Part shown: positions 45,525 through 55,463 of the stretch, in pieces
How positions within the stretch are numbered: the stretch's first letter is position 1
Layout: each line of letters begins with the position of its first letter
NCBI GenBank assembly: GCA_029298735.1
Contig: JANSLP010000225.1
Location: forward strand, 1-55,463
Direction of reading: 5' to 3'
Source of the DNA: Ophiostoma sp. CBS 140.51
Taxonomy: Eukaryota; Ascomycota; Sordariomycetes; Ophiostomatales; Ophiostomataceae
Length of the DNA stretch: 55,463 bases
Made by a program: the position numbers and the translations under genes
The notes under the pieces: generated by a model
What the model saw: the letters and a program-made list of their open reading frames with translations, nothing else
What the model was told of the DNA's origin: nothing
The model's database searches: none

Positions 45525-48032
45525 TTAAAATGTAGAAGTAAAGCTGCGCCCAAGAATGGGCTTCTGTGCACCCTTTCCGTTGCGGGCTGGTGCCTGCTGA
45601 TGCTGCTGATGCTGGGCGTAGGGCATCAAGCGAGGTTGCGGTGGGACAGAGAAGAGCTGCTGCGGCTGGATGTTGGAGCCAATCTTCTCAAAGCCTTGCA
45701 AAATGTCCAAGCCGGTGAAGTCATCCGAGTCCTGGAGGAACTCCGAAGCACAGAAGTCGTTCAGAGCAGACCACGAGTTCTCGTCACCCAGGCCATTGTC
45801 AGCAGTGCTGGACACGTTCCGGGGCAGCTTGCTTGGTGACTGCATGTTAAAGAACTTGCTTGGGGACGAGCCAAGGCCATCAAAGAACTTGCTGGGCGTG
45901 TCCACCGACAGGCCACCAGGCGACTGGTTGGGCACCTTGAGGAAGGGTGCGGATGTGATGTTGCGTCTTGCTGCAGCGTTGGTAACATCAGACAGAGCGC
46001 TGGCCGAGTAGGATCGGTCCAAACGCAACCGCTTGCTCGACGGTGCCTTGATTGGCGACCCATTGTGCACAGAGGGGAAAAGGTTGGGGAGAGCGTCGTC
46101 CTGGAAAATCTCAAAGGCATTACCCAAGTTGTTTGTGTCCAGGTTGAACTCAGTCTCGTCTGTGAAGTTGTACAGAGACTCGTCAAAACCGCCTGGGCTG
46201 CCCCAGCCGGGAACATCATCTGATGCCGAGGCCATTCTCCGCAGCGGCGATGCAAGCATGCTGTGTACCTTGTCGCGGTGCATACGGAGGTTGGTGCCCG
46301 GAGAGACAGATGGGGGAGGTCTCATGGGTGCCTTGAGCTTCACCGCAGGAGTCAGTGGTGGCGGAGGCATACGACTTGAGTCGTTGTGGTTACCATGGCG
46401 GAGAGGAGAGGAAGAGCCAGGGTTGTAACCATTGCGAGAACGGTTCTTGGTCGGGCTGTCGTACGATGAGGCACGCAGACGAGCAATCTCCTCCTCAGCA
46501 CGACCACGCTTGATTCTTGACCGATCGCCGCTCTCCTGGAGCTGGCGGGCGTTCTGGTTAGAGCGGAGGGCAGAGGACTCCAGTGAGGAGATGTATCCAC
46601 TATCATCCATCGAGACCGACTTCCTCTTCCGCGCACGCTGTGCCGACGAGGCCAGAAGGGCTCTTGGCACAGGCGGTGGCGTTCCGCTGTGGACTTCAAC
46701 GTGACGGGAGATGGGAGGAGAGGAATGAAGGGCGGTGGCAGGAATGGGAGAGTACTGAGACGAGTCCAGGGCGGACAGGTCCACTGCGTCTGCCGTGCAG
46801 GCAGGCGTGTTCTTCTCCTCGCCCGATGGCAGTTGCTGTTCCTCCGGTGCCGCAGTATCAGAAACAATGATAGTAGCATCCGATGATAGCTCAGGCTGTC
46901 TCGTGGAGTGTGAGTGTGTGTTGGCCATGGGCGCGGTAGATGATGGCTCAACCATGCTCAGAGGCATGGGCGGCAGCTGGGGAGGAAGAGCAGGTTCTTG
47001 GAAGCCAGAGGAAATCTGGGGGAGCGAGGGCTCCATGACGGTGGTCGACATGACCTGGAGACTGTCGCCCATGGGCTTGCGAACGGTCTTGTCCTTCATG
47101 AACAGGTACTCCATACCTGCATCAATGGCCCAGTAGTTGCCCTTGCCCGGGTCGTCCTTGGGGCGCTCCTGCTTGACAAAGGCCTTGTTCAAGCTCAGGT
47201 TGTGGCGGATGCTATTTTGCCAGCCAGCGTCCTGGGGGCTGTAGAACGAGTAGGTATCCGAAATCCATTTATAAATTTGAGCGAGGGTGAGTTTGCGTGC
47301 CGCGGAACGAAGAATGGCCATGCCGATGAGCATAGCATAGCTGTGGCCAGGTTTCAGTCCGTCGTCGATGATGGGCGGGAACGCGTCATGAGGAGGAATA
47401 GGTCCGTCGTCCACACGAGCTCGCTTCTGGGGGCGGCCATCCTTGATGGGTGCGGGCTCGAGCAGCCGCTTACCGGGCGTCTTCTGGTAGTAGTTCTCGA
47501 TCGAGAGGTTGAGCCCAGGTGGTGCCGGGAAGATAATGGGGTAGTTGTTCTCCTTGCCCATCATGAAAGAGCCCATGACGGGGCCGTTGGGCACAAGAGG
47601 GCTCGATTCTGTCGCTGATGGCTTTTGAGCCACGGTCTGGAAGCGAGACATGAGCGGCTGCTTCTTCTGAAGAGAGTCGGTGTGTTTTGTGTGGTCAACT
47701 GGCGGGTTGAAGGAGACGGCGTTGAGCTTGTTGCGTTGGCTGGCCTTGAGAGGGCTCAGGGGCGATGTGGACATCAGGGGAGTGCCCATTTTTGAAGGTG
47801 ATCGTCTCATGCCAGACTGCATTGGCGGGTTGATGATAATATTGCTGTTGCTGTTGCCGAGAGGTGTGACAGCGTTTCCGTTGCTGAAAGAGTTCTGCAT
47901 GATTCGGCGTTGGGGAGGTTTTGATACAGATGGCATAGGGGCGTGGCTGATCATAGGCGTGGCCTGGTTGAAGAAATTGTCCTGGTAAATCTGGATGGCG
48001 TCTGACATATCGGCACGCGGAGGCAGAGCCAT
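45525..48032 (-). CDS. forkhead transcription factor, HCM1/Sep1 type
   Basis: One uninterrupted exon encodes 835 aa from ATG (MALPPRADMSDAIQIYQDNF). The forkhead domain covers about 227-318: KPGHSYAMLIGMAILRSAAR, LTLAQIYKWISDTYSFYSPQ, recognition helix WQNSIRHNLSLNKAFVK (271-287) and DDPGKGNYWAIDAGMEYLF. There is no FHA domain, so it is not Fkh1/Fkh2; HCM1/Sep1 is the better match. Those factors drive S-phase and mitotic gene expression. A KEN sequence at 160-162 could be an APC/C degron. Many Ser/Thr-Pro sites flank the domain, with a triple [S/T]PSK cluster (TPSKFF 712, SPSKFF 723, SPSKLP 732). Gln/His-rich and acidic patches near the C-terminus suggest activation function. Gene-specific orthology needs a tree. 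Confidence 0.9.
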   Translation of the reverse strand: MALPPRADMSDAIQIYQDNFFNQATPMISHAPMPSVSKPPQRRIMQNSFSNGNAVTPLGNSNSNIIINPPMQSGMRRSPSKMGTPLMSTSPLSPLKASQRNKLNAVSFNPPVDHTKHTDSLQKKQPLMSRFQTVAQKPSATESSPLVPNGPVMGSFMMGKENNYPIIFPAPPGLNLSIENYYQKTPGKRLLEPAPIKDGRPQKRARVDDGPIPPHDAFPPIIDDGLKPGHSYAMLIGMAILRSAARKLTLAQIYKWISDTYSFYSPQDAGWQNSIRHNLSLNKAFVKQERPKDDPGKGNYWAIDAGMEYLFMKDKTVRKPMGDSLQVMSTTVMEPSLPQISSGFQEPALPPQLPPMPLSMVEPSSTAPMANTHSHSTRQPELSSDATIIVSDTAAPEEQQLPSGEEKNTPACTADAVDLSALDSSQYSPIPATALHSSPPISRHVEVHSGTPPPVPRALLASSAQRARKRKSVSMDDSGYISSLESSALRSNQNARQLQESGDRSRIKRGRAEEEIARLRASSYDSPTKNRSRNGYNPGSSSPLRHGNHNDSSRMPPPPLTPAVKLKAPMRPPPSVSPGTNLRMHRDKVHSMLASPLRRMASASDDVPGWGSPGGFDESLYNFTDETEFNLDTNNLGNAFEIFQDDALPNLFPSVHNGSPIKAPSSKRLRLDRSYSASALSDVTNAAARRNITSAPFLKVPNQSPGGLSVDTPSKFFDGLGSSPSKFFNMQSPSKLPRNVSSTADNGLGDENSWSALNDFCASEFLQDSDDFTGLDILQGFEKIGSNIQPQQLFSVPPQPRLMPYAQHQQHQQAPARNGKGAQKPILGRSFTSTF

Positions 48033-48274
48033 CGCGGCCGTTGCGTCAAAGAGAGTCGGGACTTGCGTTGATCAAAAGGAGTGGTGGTGATGAGTCCGGA
48101 TATGTCTTGATATCCTAGTGGCGGCTGTCCGAAGTTCGCGTTAGTTAAGTCCCTTTGCCTGTAGTACAGCGCGATGCAGTACAGACGAGGTAATGAAGGA
48201 TGGCAGTGTGTGACGAGATGAAAGTAAGGCGTGTTCTTGTGAAGAGAGAAAGTTGTTCGTGAAATGATGTAGCA

Positions 48275-48378
48275 TTTCGTGAACAGGAAACTGGGCATTT
48301 CGGGGGCAGGGAGATCGAGATTCGAGCAGATAAAAAAGAGACTAAGGCACTTACGCTTTAGAGCGGGTCTGGACGCGT
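48275..48378 (-). promoter_or_regulatory. MCB- and SCB-like sites upstream of the forkhead gene
   Basis: ACGCGT (MCB core) is at 48373-48378, and CACGAAA (SCB core, minus strand) is at 48281-48275, about 340 and 245 bp upstream of the ATG. Yeast HCM1 is a G1/S gene controlled through these elements. ACGCGT occurs elsewhere in the window (for example 28773 and 51408), so a chance match is possible. Confidence 0.3.
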
Positions 48379-51300
48379 CGAGGTTTGCGGAGTTCGATGA
48401 TACTTGAACAAGAGCGACGATGAGACGAGTAAAAGATGACTATTGGTGTCGACGCCTATGGCGATGTGATGTTGAGTCGGTCTACGTGTGTCGTGGTGAG
48501 CAGGGCTTCGCATAGGAGGACGAAATGAGTGCGCAGAGGTGAAAATGAAAATTAGTAGACACGGTCCGCGTTCTAGTCGTTCTCTTTTCGTGTTCCTGGC
48601 GTAGCGTGTAAAACGGTGGGCGTCTGGTGCAGTAGCTGTTGGGCTGTGAGTCGAAAAGGGGTCGAGTCCGTGAGTGAGTTCGAGGTCGAGGTGGTTTGGC
48701 GAGAGGAAAAGTGAGATGTCGGGATGTGTGTGAATATGAAAATGTCGTGATGCTGGGAGAAAGGGGGAAAGGCAGAAAAGAGAAAAGAGAGAAGGAGAAA
48801 GGGAAAAAGAGGGGGGCGAGGAGGAGCGAAGGAGAGGGAAAGAGGGTACAAAAGAGAGAAAAAAGGGAAAGGAAAGAGGGAAGGAACGACGTACAGGACG
48901 CGGAATGGATGTGTCGGGCAGTCAGTGGGGAGGGAAGGAGCAACCGGCGGTAAGGTACTTTCACTGGGAAGGTAAAAATAGGGCCAGGTTAGGTACCCCG
49001 GTGTCTGTCCGCAGATTGCCGTGCAGGGCGTGCAGGGCCAGCTCAGCAGCTGTAGTCCGGCGTCTCTCTTTTCTCTCTTTCAGGTCTTTCTGGCGGACGG
49101 TACTGCAGCACTTGGCAGAAAAGGCGACCTGAGACCCAGCCCAAGTGGGTTTTGCTCTCCTTCCTCCTGTTCTTTCTGGGTCTTCTTTCTTTTCTTCTTT
49201 TCTGTCTGGCGGCGCCTTCTTGGTTGGGAACGTGAACGAGCAGGGGGGGCGTGGACAAGGGAAGGAGGTGTGGAGCGAGTTTTGCGGCCAGTGGATTGGA
49301 TAGTAGGGGCGCAGGCTGACACGTCGGCAAGGGTTGGGTCAGTCAGTGGTCTTGAGGACCTTCTGAGTTTCTGTGCTCTCCTCTGTTCTTTCCTTCTCTG
49401 GCGGCTCGTTTTGGGGGGTTTTGCGGAAAGACCTACAGACCTTCTTTCGTTTCTTCTATCGGCCGGGGTAGTGGGTAAAATGGGCAGTGGGCATAAGAAC
49501 GGGACCCGAGAACGAAACGACGAAACGGAGGAAGGACCTGGCAAACAAACGGGCGGTTTTGGCAAGAGCAAACGACGATGCATGCAGGACAGAATGCATG
49601 GTACGCATACGAGGCCTTCAGTTGGCCAAAAGAAGAAAGTGTGACACGGTGAAAATGCATGCCGGTGCCAGAGCAAAAACGAAGTCGCAATCGGCGCAGC
49701 AGAAGCTCTCTTCCGGGACCGAACGAGGTGCAAGTTGCTAATTATGCGGCCATGTATGCGATGTATTACACAGTACAGTATCTCAATATCTCGGTATGGC
49801 AAAATGGCGAGAGGTTCTCAAATGGCCTGCTGAGCTCCGCCATAAAGTCGCCTCTTTTCTGGAATGCCGGCGCTTTGATAGTGAGACAGGATTCGCGAGG
49901 CAGCCCTCTTTCTCGGCGGGCTCTTGTCAAACCAGGCCGTGAAGAAAGGGCACGATGTGAGCAAAGCTGCAAAGGCAAGAACGATCTACAGCACCGTCCT
50001 TTCCATAAACGAGAGACGTATTTCAGAGGGCATGAGGGCATGCTGCTGGGTATTGCCTTCCCGGCCGAACAGAGCCCTATCGCAATCAGAAGGTGCATCT
50101 TGGTTTCTTTATACGGAAGGCAAGACAGAGGCAGCAGAGACATCCGGAGAAAGAGAGAGAGTCAGAGACAGAGCACTTTCCCCTCCCTTGCGTCGTTCTT
50201 CAGCCGGAGGCAATAGTTCCCATAAGTGCCAAATTAGGCAGTTGACGACGTTCTTCAGAACGGAAAGAGGCACATATCACGCAAAAGTAATACTGAGTAC
50301 GTACAGAGCTGGCGAGCTGGCACTCTGCTGGTCTATCGTTCTTTCTCCGCCACTTTGGCCCCCATGGCTCTTTCCCTTTTTCTTGGCTTTTGTGCCCATT
50401 TCTCCAACGCACCTACCCGATGCCGTGTGGTCCTACGTAGCCTCCGTTTGCATACGGACGCAAAAGAATGACAGTGTGGGAAAGACGAAACGAGGCGGCA
50501 AAAAAGACGTGTGACCGAGGAAGGAAAGAGACCAGAAAATACTCCCAAAAAAGCCGACAAGGCGAGAGCGAATGGCAAAGCCGACTGTGCCAAGGGATGA
50601 CGATCAGTCTGATCCGTTAGCGCCCTGGAGGAAGGAGCATCCAAGAAAATAGAAAGTGGAACAGCAAAAAGGACCGGCCGCGACCTCGAACACAACCCGA
50701 GCGAATGCAGGGAGAGCAAAAAGAAGATGAAAGATGAGGGGGGAGACGAGCAATCTGAGAGTTTGGGATTGATGGCAGCGGGGCAGAATGATTGGAAGGC
50801 AAAGACAGAGAGACAATACGTGGACGAACGAGCAGAGAGCATTTTTCGGGAGAGCAATGAGGCAATGTTGGAACTCTTGGAAAGCGGGCGGGGAGTGGAC
50901 CGCTCCTTCCTGGTTCTGTCTCGCTGCGAGCTCGGTGCCTTCTGCCATTCGCTCTTGCCGCCGGGTCTGCAACTGGGCTGGCCTGTGTGCCACCAGAGAT
51001 GCATTGCGTCCCCTGTGCACTTTGCGCAGAAAACGGGGCGAAAGTAGCTTTTGGCAGCGTAGCACGCGTAGGGGTACTCCGTGGTCGCACTCTGCCATGA
51101 CCACCAAGCTGCAGGGCAAATCAAAATCAAAAATCAAAATCATGCGACACCCTCCGCATCGAGCGGTGTGTAAGCGAGAAGGAGGGTATGAGGAGATTAG
51201 TAGAGTTTGACGAAGAATTCAGAGGCAGTCAAAGACGTCAAAGAGAAAAGATAAAACTCGGTCGCCTCAAGAGTCGAGGCCAAAGTGCTGTTGGACCGTC

Positions 51301-52363
51301 AAGAAGAGGAGAAAACGACACTGAAAATGGCTGCAAATGGCTGTTAATGGAGGATGCATGAGCCGCGAGCGGGGGCGGTCTGGTGCTAAACGCGGGAGCG
51401 CGTCTTGACGCGTCTAGCTTTGTTTTGATTTACACGTCGTGTCAGCCAATCATATTACATGGGGCCCGCACTGCGAAACGCACCGTTGATTTTAGTTGGT
51501 TCAATCGTGGCCACCCTCAAAAAAGCGACCACCAAAGTGCAAAAAAAAATCTTGTCAACCTCAAACGAATTTTGCCTTGATGCCAAGACGAGACAACCAT
51601 CGGCATTTTGCATTTCTGACTGCATGATTGACGTGATCACGCCGCGGATTTTTTTTTTTTTTGGTGAGAGAAAAGAGAGACAAAGTGTTGGATTCCTGGC
51701 GGCCTTGCAAAAGGGAAAGAGCGATGGGACACCGTGGCTGCGTGTGCACTTTCCGGCCGCAAACGTAGGCCAACGAGCAAGCTGAAATCCGGAAGGAGCG
51801 AGCGGAGCAAGAGGAAAGAGAAGAACAAAGGAAAGAGCGAAGAGTGACAAGAAAAATTATTCATCGCCATCCCTGACGGGCCTTTCTTAAGATGCTAAAG
51901 GGGCCATTAAGACCAGGGATCGTGGTCACCGAACGAGACGAGAGCACGCACCCATCGGCCGTTTTGCCAAACAAATGGTACTGAGTATTTTACGGCCAAG
52001 CATCTCATCCCACGCCGCCGTTTTACACAACACCGGTATGAAAATCAAACTACGACGTACGCTCGGCTCGTTGCACAAAACAAACGATGTCCACAAAGTT
52101 ACAACTGCAACGTCTTGGGGACGAACGATGAGGGGAAAGGGGGAGAGGGACCGAGTCACGGTCCAGAAAGAGAGACGAAAATCAAATGAAAGTGGAAAGA
52201 GAAAGGAGGGGCGGCCGACAAAGTGCATGCAGCTCATAGAGTGCAAATGCTCAAAACGGAGCGCGTCTTGTCTATCAGAACCAGAACTGTCTATCAGAAT
52301 CAGATGCCATGGCCGAGAACCAGTGGGAAGTGGGCAGCATGCCGTTGGGCCCAAGGCGGAAAG

Positions 52364-52395
52364 GTCTGGTGAGATGTCTGGTGAGATGTCTGGTG
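52364..52395. repeat. 12-bp tandem repeat
   Basis: GTCTGGTGAGAT is present in 2.7 direct copies. It is an isolated short array with no assigned role. Confidence 0.65.
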
Positions 52396-54864
52396 GTCTG
52401 GTTTCTTGTCACGGCTGCGTTCTTGATTAATTGCCTCCATTCCAGTATCGAGAGCATCTGAGCCTCCACCTTCACTTTCACCGCCTGAGAGGCCATCTAT
52501 CGCCAGCCATGGAGAAGAGGCAGTGCTCGGAGAGTCTATCTGTCCGCTGAAGAGAGACCCAGCGAGCGACCCGGCCAGAGACGAGGGCCAGAAGGCAGCT
52601 ATCTCAAACTCTCAGTCCATCTTCAAAGTGGTCGTCATCATCGAAAAACGATCGCTGGGGTCTGGGTGAGAGAGATCGATTTTCCGGTTTTTGTTTTTCC
52701 TCTTCTGTTCTTCTGTTCTTCTGTTCCTCTGTTGGTCTGTTCTTCCCGTCCTTATCGCAGCTTCCAGCTGGTCCTTTTGCATCGTTTCCCAGTCTTAGGC
52801 CCCTGTGCCCTGTCTCATGGCGTGCTAACGCGAATGTGTGACATCACGATCGTCGCCGGAGGGGAAGAGAGCATAAAATGCTAGAATGCTGGACGTGCTT
52901 GAGGTGTGTACAAGTACTTTGTACCTCGTACCTGTCCTGGGTGTCTAAGCTGCCCACCTCGCCTACTTGGCAGAAAACGGGTCATGGACTGTCAAAGTAC
53001 GGAGTACTACGGAGCTTCCATCGAGATCGGGCCACGGAAACTTGCCCGGAATCATGGTCGGGACATGAGGCTCCAAAAAGGAGAGGAGGTATCACATACT
53101 GAGTAGAAGGAAAAGAAGAAAGGTCAGGGCGACATGTCACAATTTCATGTCAATGTCTCAGCAGAACAGTCTGCAGAATTCGCCATTCCAGCACGAACAT
53201 CACCACTTTTTATCTCCTCTTTCTCCTCTTCTTTTTTTGTCATTTTCTCCTTTTCTCCTTTTGTTCCGCCATATGAGGAAACGAGTGCTCCGTATATGCA
53301 CAGCCATTGGTGCCACATATCTTCTTTTGATGGACCAACATTATCATGAACGGACTGTTCACCTCGTCTTCCCGTTCTGTCTCTTATTCATGCTCCATTC
53401 TTCATACTGCCGCTTTGGCCCAGATAGTGGGGGGAGAGAGCGAGCATCTGCATCCATCGAGACATCTCCCCGAAATGGCATGTTCATGCCCTATTTTGTC
53501 CCCATGAGGGTACAGAGCAGAGCGAGTAGGGTCCGCTGCCGCTGTTTGGAAGAGGGGCCGGCTCTCCTCGTTCTCCTCTCAATACCCATTTGCTCTCCTC
53601 TTTGAAAGAAACGTTGTCATCGACTCAGTGTGCTGGGACTCTCCATCAGTCATCAGTCATCCATCCACTGGGCGCCACGCTCGTCTTCCCTCGTGCAAAG
53701 AAAATGAGAAAATCCACGGCAAAAGACGGCCTCGACGGTGAAAAGAAAGCAGCCCCATGCACATTAAGTTTCTTCAGATGCGAAAAGAGGCCCACTGACA
53801 CGTCGTAGGGCCAGGGCGATCAAGTGTAAAAAACGGGTCTTGCACCCGAGAAGAAGGAAGAGAAGGAGAAGGGAAAGAAAGGAAAGAGGAGCACGTCAAA
53901 TTTGATATGCACTCATACTTTCATGTGGCAAGGGGACACGACGATTCTGGTCTAGTTTGTGACTTTTTCGTGTCCCGAGCAGATTCTCAAGAAGCGGAAC
54001 AATCCCAAAGAAAGGATAAAAGGAAAGAAAAGAAAAAAGATGGGTCGAGCAGGGCGTCTGGGCGCGTTCCCGCGAATCGCGTCACGCGAAACCAACCGAC
54101 ACTCAACCAAAAAAAAAATTGATATTTTACAGCGATGTTCCCTAACTCAAAATTCTTCTCTTACGATTTAGCAAATTTTCCACGATTGGGTCGAGATGAA
54201 CGGGTGGCAATCACTGCCAGAGCGGGCAAGACGGGTAGGAAGAGGAAGAGGGGAACACGCCTCAAGAAGACAGCGCGTTTGATGAGTGCTCGAGCGAGAC
54301 TCAATGCTTGAACGCGACCGTGGGGCTCTTTCCTTCTACTCTGACTTTTAATGTTCCCTTCACTACTCGTATCGCTTCGTTACAGTGCATGTGAAACGGT
54401 CTCGTATGCACAAGGAGGAAGAGCAGGACTCTGCACGCTCACGCCCACACGAGGCATGCACAGGAACGCACATTGGCACGCAGATGCAATGATACACCGC
54501 GTCTCTCTGTGCGTTCTCTATACAGCATGGGATCACTCAAAAGATACAGCGTACGGAAAGGACATGAAAGGCTTCCTGCAGCGGCAGGAATACCAGTCTC
54601 GTTTCAAGAAGCCCCATTCGGTATGTCAGGATGTGAACCTGAGTAAGGAAGTAAAGAAAAGAAAAAATCAGGCAGACGCATTTCTTTGGTTGAACCATAA
54701 TTAAACGGTCGATGTGGGGAGATAGAAACCGGGGCAGCCTGTAAGGTACCTAGGTACTTCAGTCAATGATCCAGGTGCAAGGTCCAGCGTCATAAACTTC
54801 ATATGTGGATTGATTTGTTTCGATATCGTATCTTGGTTTCTTGTTTCGACAACTGCCTTCCACG

Positions 54865-55173
54865 ATGAGGTTTGTTTCTCTCCCTCCACGTTGTTTCTCG
54901 GTCGTGCCGGCCGTTGTGCACAGCAGACAGTTTCTTGAAGGCTTTCCTCGGTGTAGGGCTCAGTGCTTTAACAAATATAGTGCATCGTATATGAGCTATA
55001 TTGACATGTGCAGGGGTTCCTTGGAAGCGTATTATATTTCATATACGTGCAGAAAAATATCGTCGAGGTGGCAGTATATAGAGGCCCGGGAAGAAAACCG
55101 TATGTGCGGAAATATATTTGAGGTGTATTCGTATTGCACTATGGAGGGGCGTGTACGGCATCCCGGGGCTTGA
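54865..55173 (+). CDS. candidate small cysteine-rich ORF
   Basis: An ATG-started 102-codon frame encodes MRFVSLPPRCFSVVPAVVHS followed by seven cysteines in all (10, 30, 34, 49, 62, 81, 91), with a Cys-x3-Cys pair at 30/34. A weakly hydrophobic start could be a poor signal peptide. AATAATAAAC near 55269 could act in 3'-end formation. No family is recognised, the cysteine count is odd, and codon use is A/T-ending, unlike the confirmed genes. Confidence 0.15.
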   Translation: MRFVSLPPRCFSVVPAVVHSRQFLEGFPRCRAQCFNKYSASYMSYIDMCRGSLEAYYISYTCRKISSRWQYIEAREENRMCGNIFEVYSYCTMEGRVRHPGA

Positions 55174-55356
55174 TGTTCGATATCAAACGTTCACATCTCA
55201 TCGTGGCTTTCGTGTTGACGTGTGTTTTATGTGAACTTTGTAATTGCTGTGCTTGTGTAATGTAACTGTAAATAATAAACTAGATATGGTTCTCTTTTGC
55301 TATTTCTCTCTCTGTTTGTATTGTTTGTAAACTGTCATCGTGTGCATTTATTTTAG

Positions 55357-55463
55357 GACCTGGGTGATGCTGTCTTGTTGCGATATATTGATATTGTCAA
55401 GGAGAGTGGTTGTCTGGGAAAGAGCTGGCTTTCACGAGAGAGCGTTGGTGCTGAGCTGGAAAC
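55357..55463 (+). CDS. possible exon running off the window
   Basis: After TTTATTTTAG, an acceptor-like sequence, the plus frame is open to the window edge for 35 codons (DLGDAVLLRYIDIVKESGCL, then KSWLSRESVGAELE). It reads as a plausible alpha-helical protein segment. No upstream exon or donor could be assigned. The minus strand is also partly open, so this is tentative. Confidence 0.2.

Larger units (their letters stand above)
48033..55463. other. 7.4-kb gene-poor stretch to the window end
   Basis: No domain-bearing gene was found upstream of the forkhead gene. 48480-48960 is purine-rich on the plus strand (pyrimidine-rich on the forkhead sense strand), as expected of its leader. Around 50600-51100 all three minus frames are open together, which shows stop-poor composition and not coding. 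A 12-bp tandem repeat lies at 52364-52395. Two weak plus-strand candidates (54865-55173 and 55357-end) are listed separately. Confidence 0.5.

Noticed and set aside
50333..51143. 265-codon minus-strand frame
   Set aside because: It starts at TTG, and all three minus frames are open over the same interval, which points to stop-poor pyrimidine-rich composition.
54865..55173. CFEM-type secreted protein
   Set aside because: Only the first Cys-x3-Cys pair fits. The eight-cysteine spacing and the Asp-x-x-Cys-x-Cys core are absent.

Overview
The window is nuclear DNA of a filamentous ascomycete, most likely a Sordariomycete. Coding exons are GC-rich, and introns are short with GTRNGT donors and YAG acceptors (mostly 55-85 nt; intron 1 of the RAD5-like gene is ~300 nt). 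The genes are a Pezizomycotina set, including ATG101, which budding yeast lacks. I recognise no tRNA, rRNA, transposon or CRISPR array.

Twelve genes are supported and most exon structures could be resolved. In order: the 3' tail of an unidentified gene (2-118, +); a RAD5/HLTF-like SNF2 translocase with a RING finger (859-4898, -); a ZNF511-like zinc-finger protein (6808-7867, +); BUD31 splicing factor (8163-8664, -); the NDUFA6-type complex I subunit (9258-9858, +); RPC19, shared by RNA polymerases I and III (10249-11027, -); a disordered Ser/Pro/Gln-rich protein of unknown role (20792-22321, +); a SAT4/HAL4-type kinase (23858-25705, -); a SAK1/CaMKK-type kinase (35560-38201, -); BET5/TRAPPC1 (39404-39918, +); PEX3 (40302-42131, -); ATG101 (43300-44039, +); and a HCM1/Sep1-type forkhead factor (45525-48032, -).

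Genes sit in tight convergent pairs (ZNF511-like/BUD31, NDUFA6/RPC19, BET5/PEX3) and share divergent promoters (BUD31/NDUFA6, PEX3/ATG101). Between these clusters lie three gene-poor stretches of about 9.8, 9.9 and 7.4 kb. Each borders a gene for a regulatory or disordered protein (the unknown protein, the two kinases, the forkhead factor). They are rich in pyrimidine tracts on the sense strand of the adjacent gene, as expected of long fungal 5' leaders and promoters, and they hold a few short tandem repeats, one coding-like relic and some weak orphan ORFs.

The genes are mostly housekeeping and do not form one pathway or a metabolite cluster. The most interesting signals are: a duplicated PAC-like element upstream of RPC19; the PEX3-ATG101 divergent pair, which joins peroxisome biogenesis and autophagy; an in-register sense/antisense ORF relic in the first gene-poor stretch; an exact phospho-dependent SUMO motif in the unknown protein; and a KEN box with clustered CDK-type sites in the forkhead protein.
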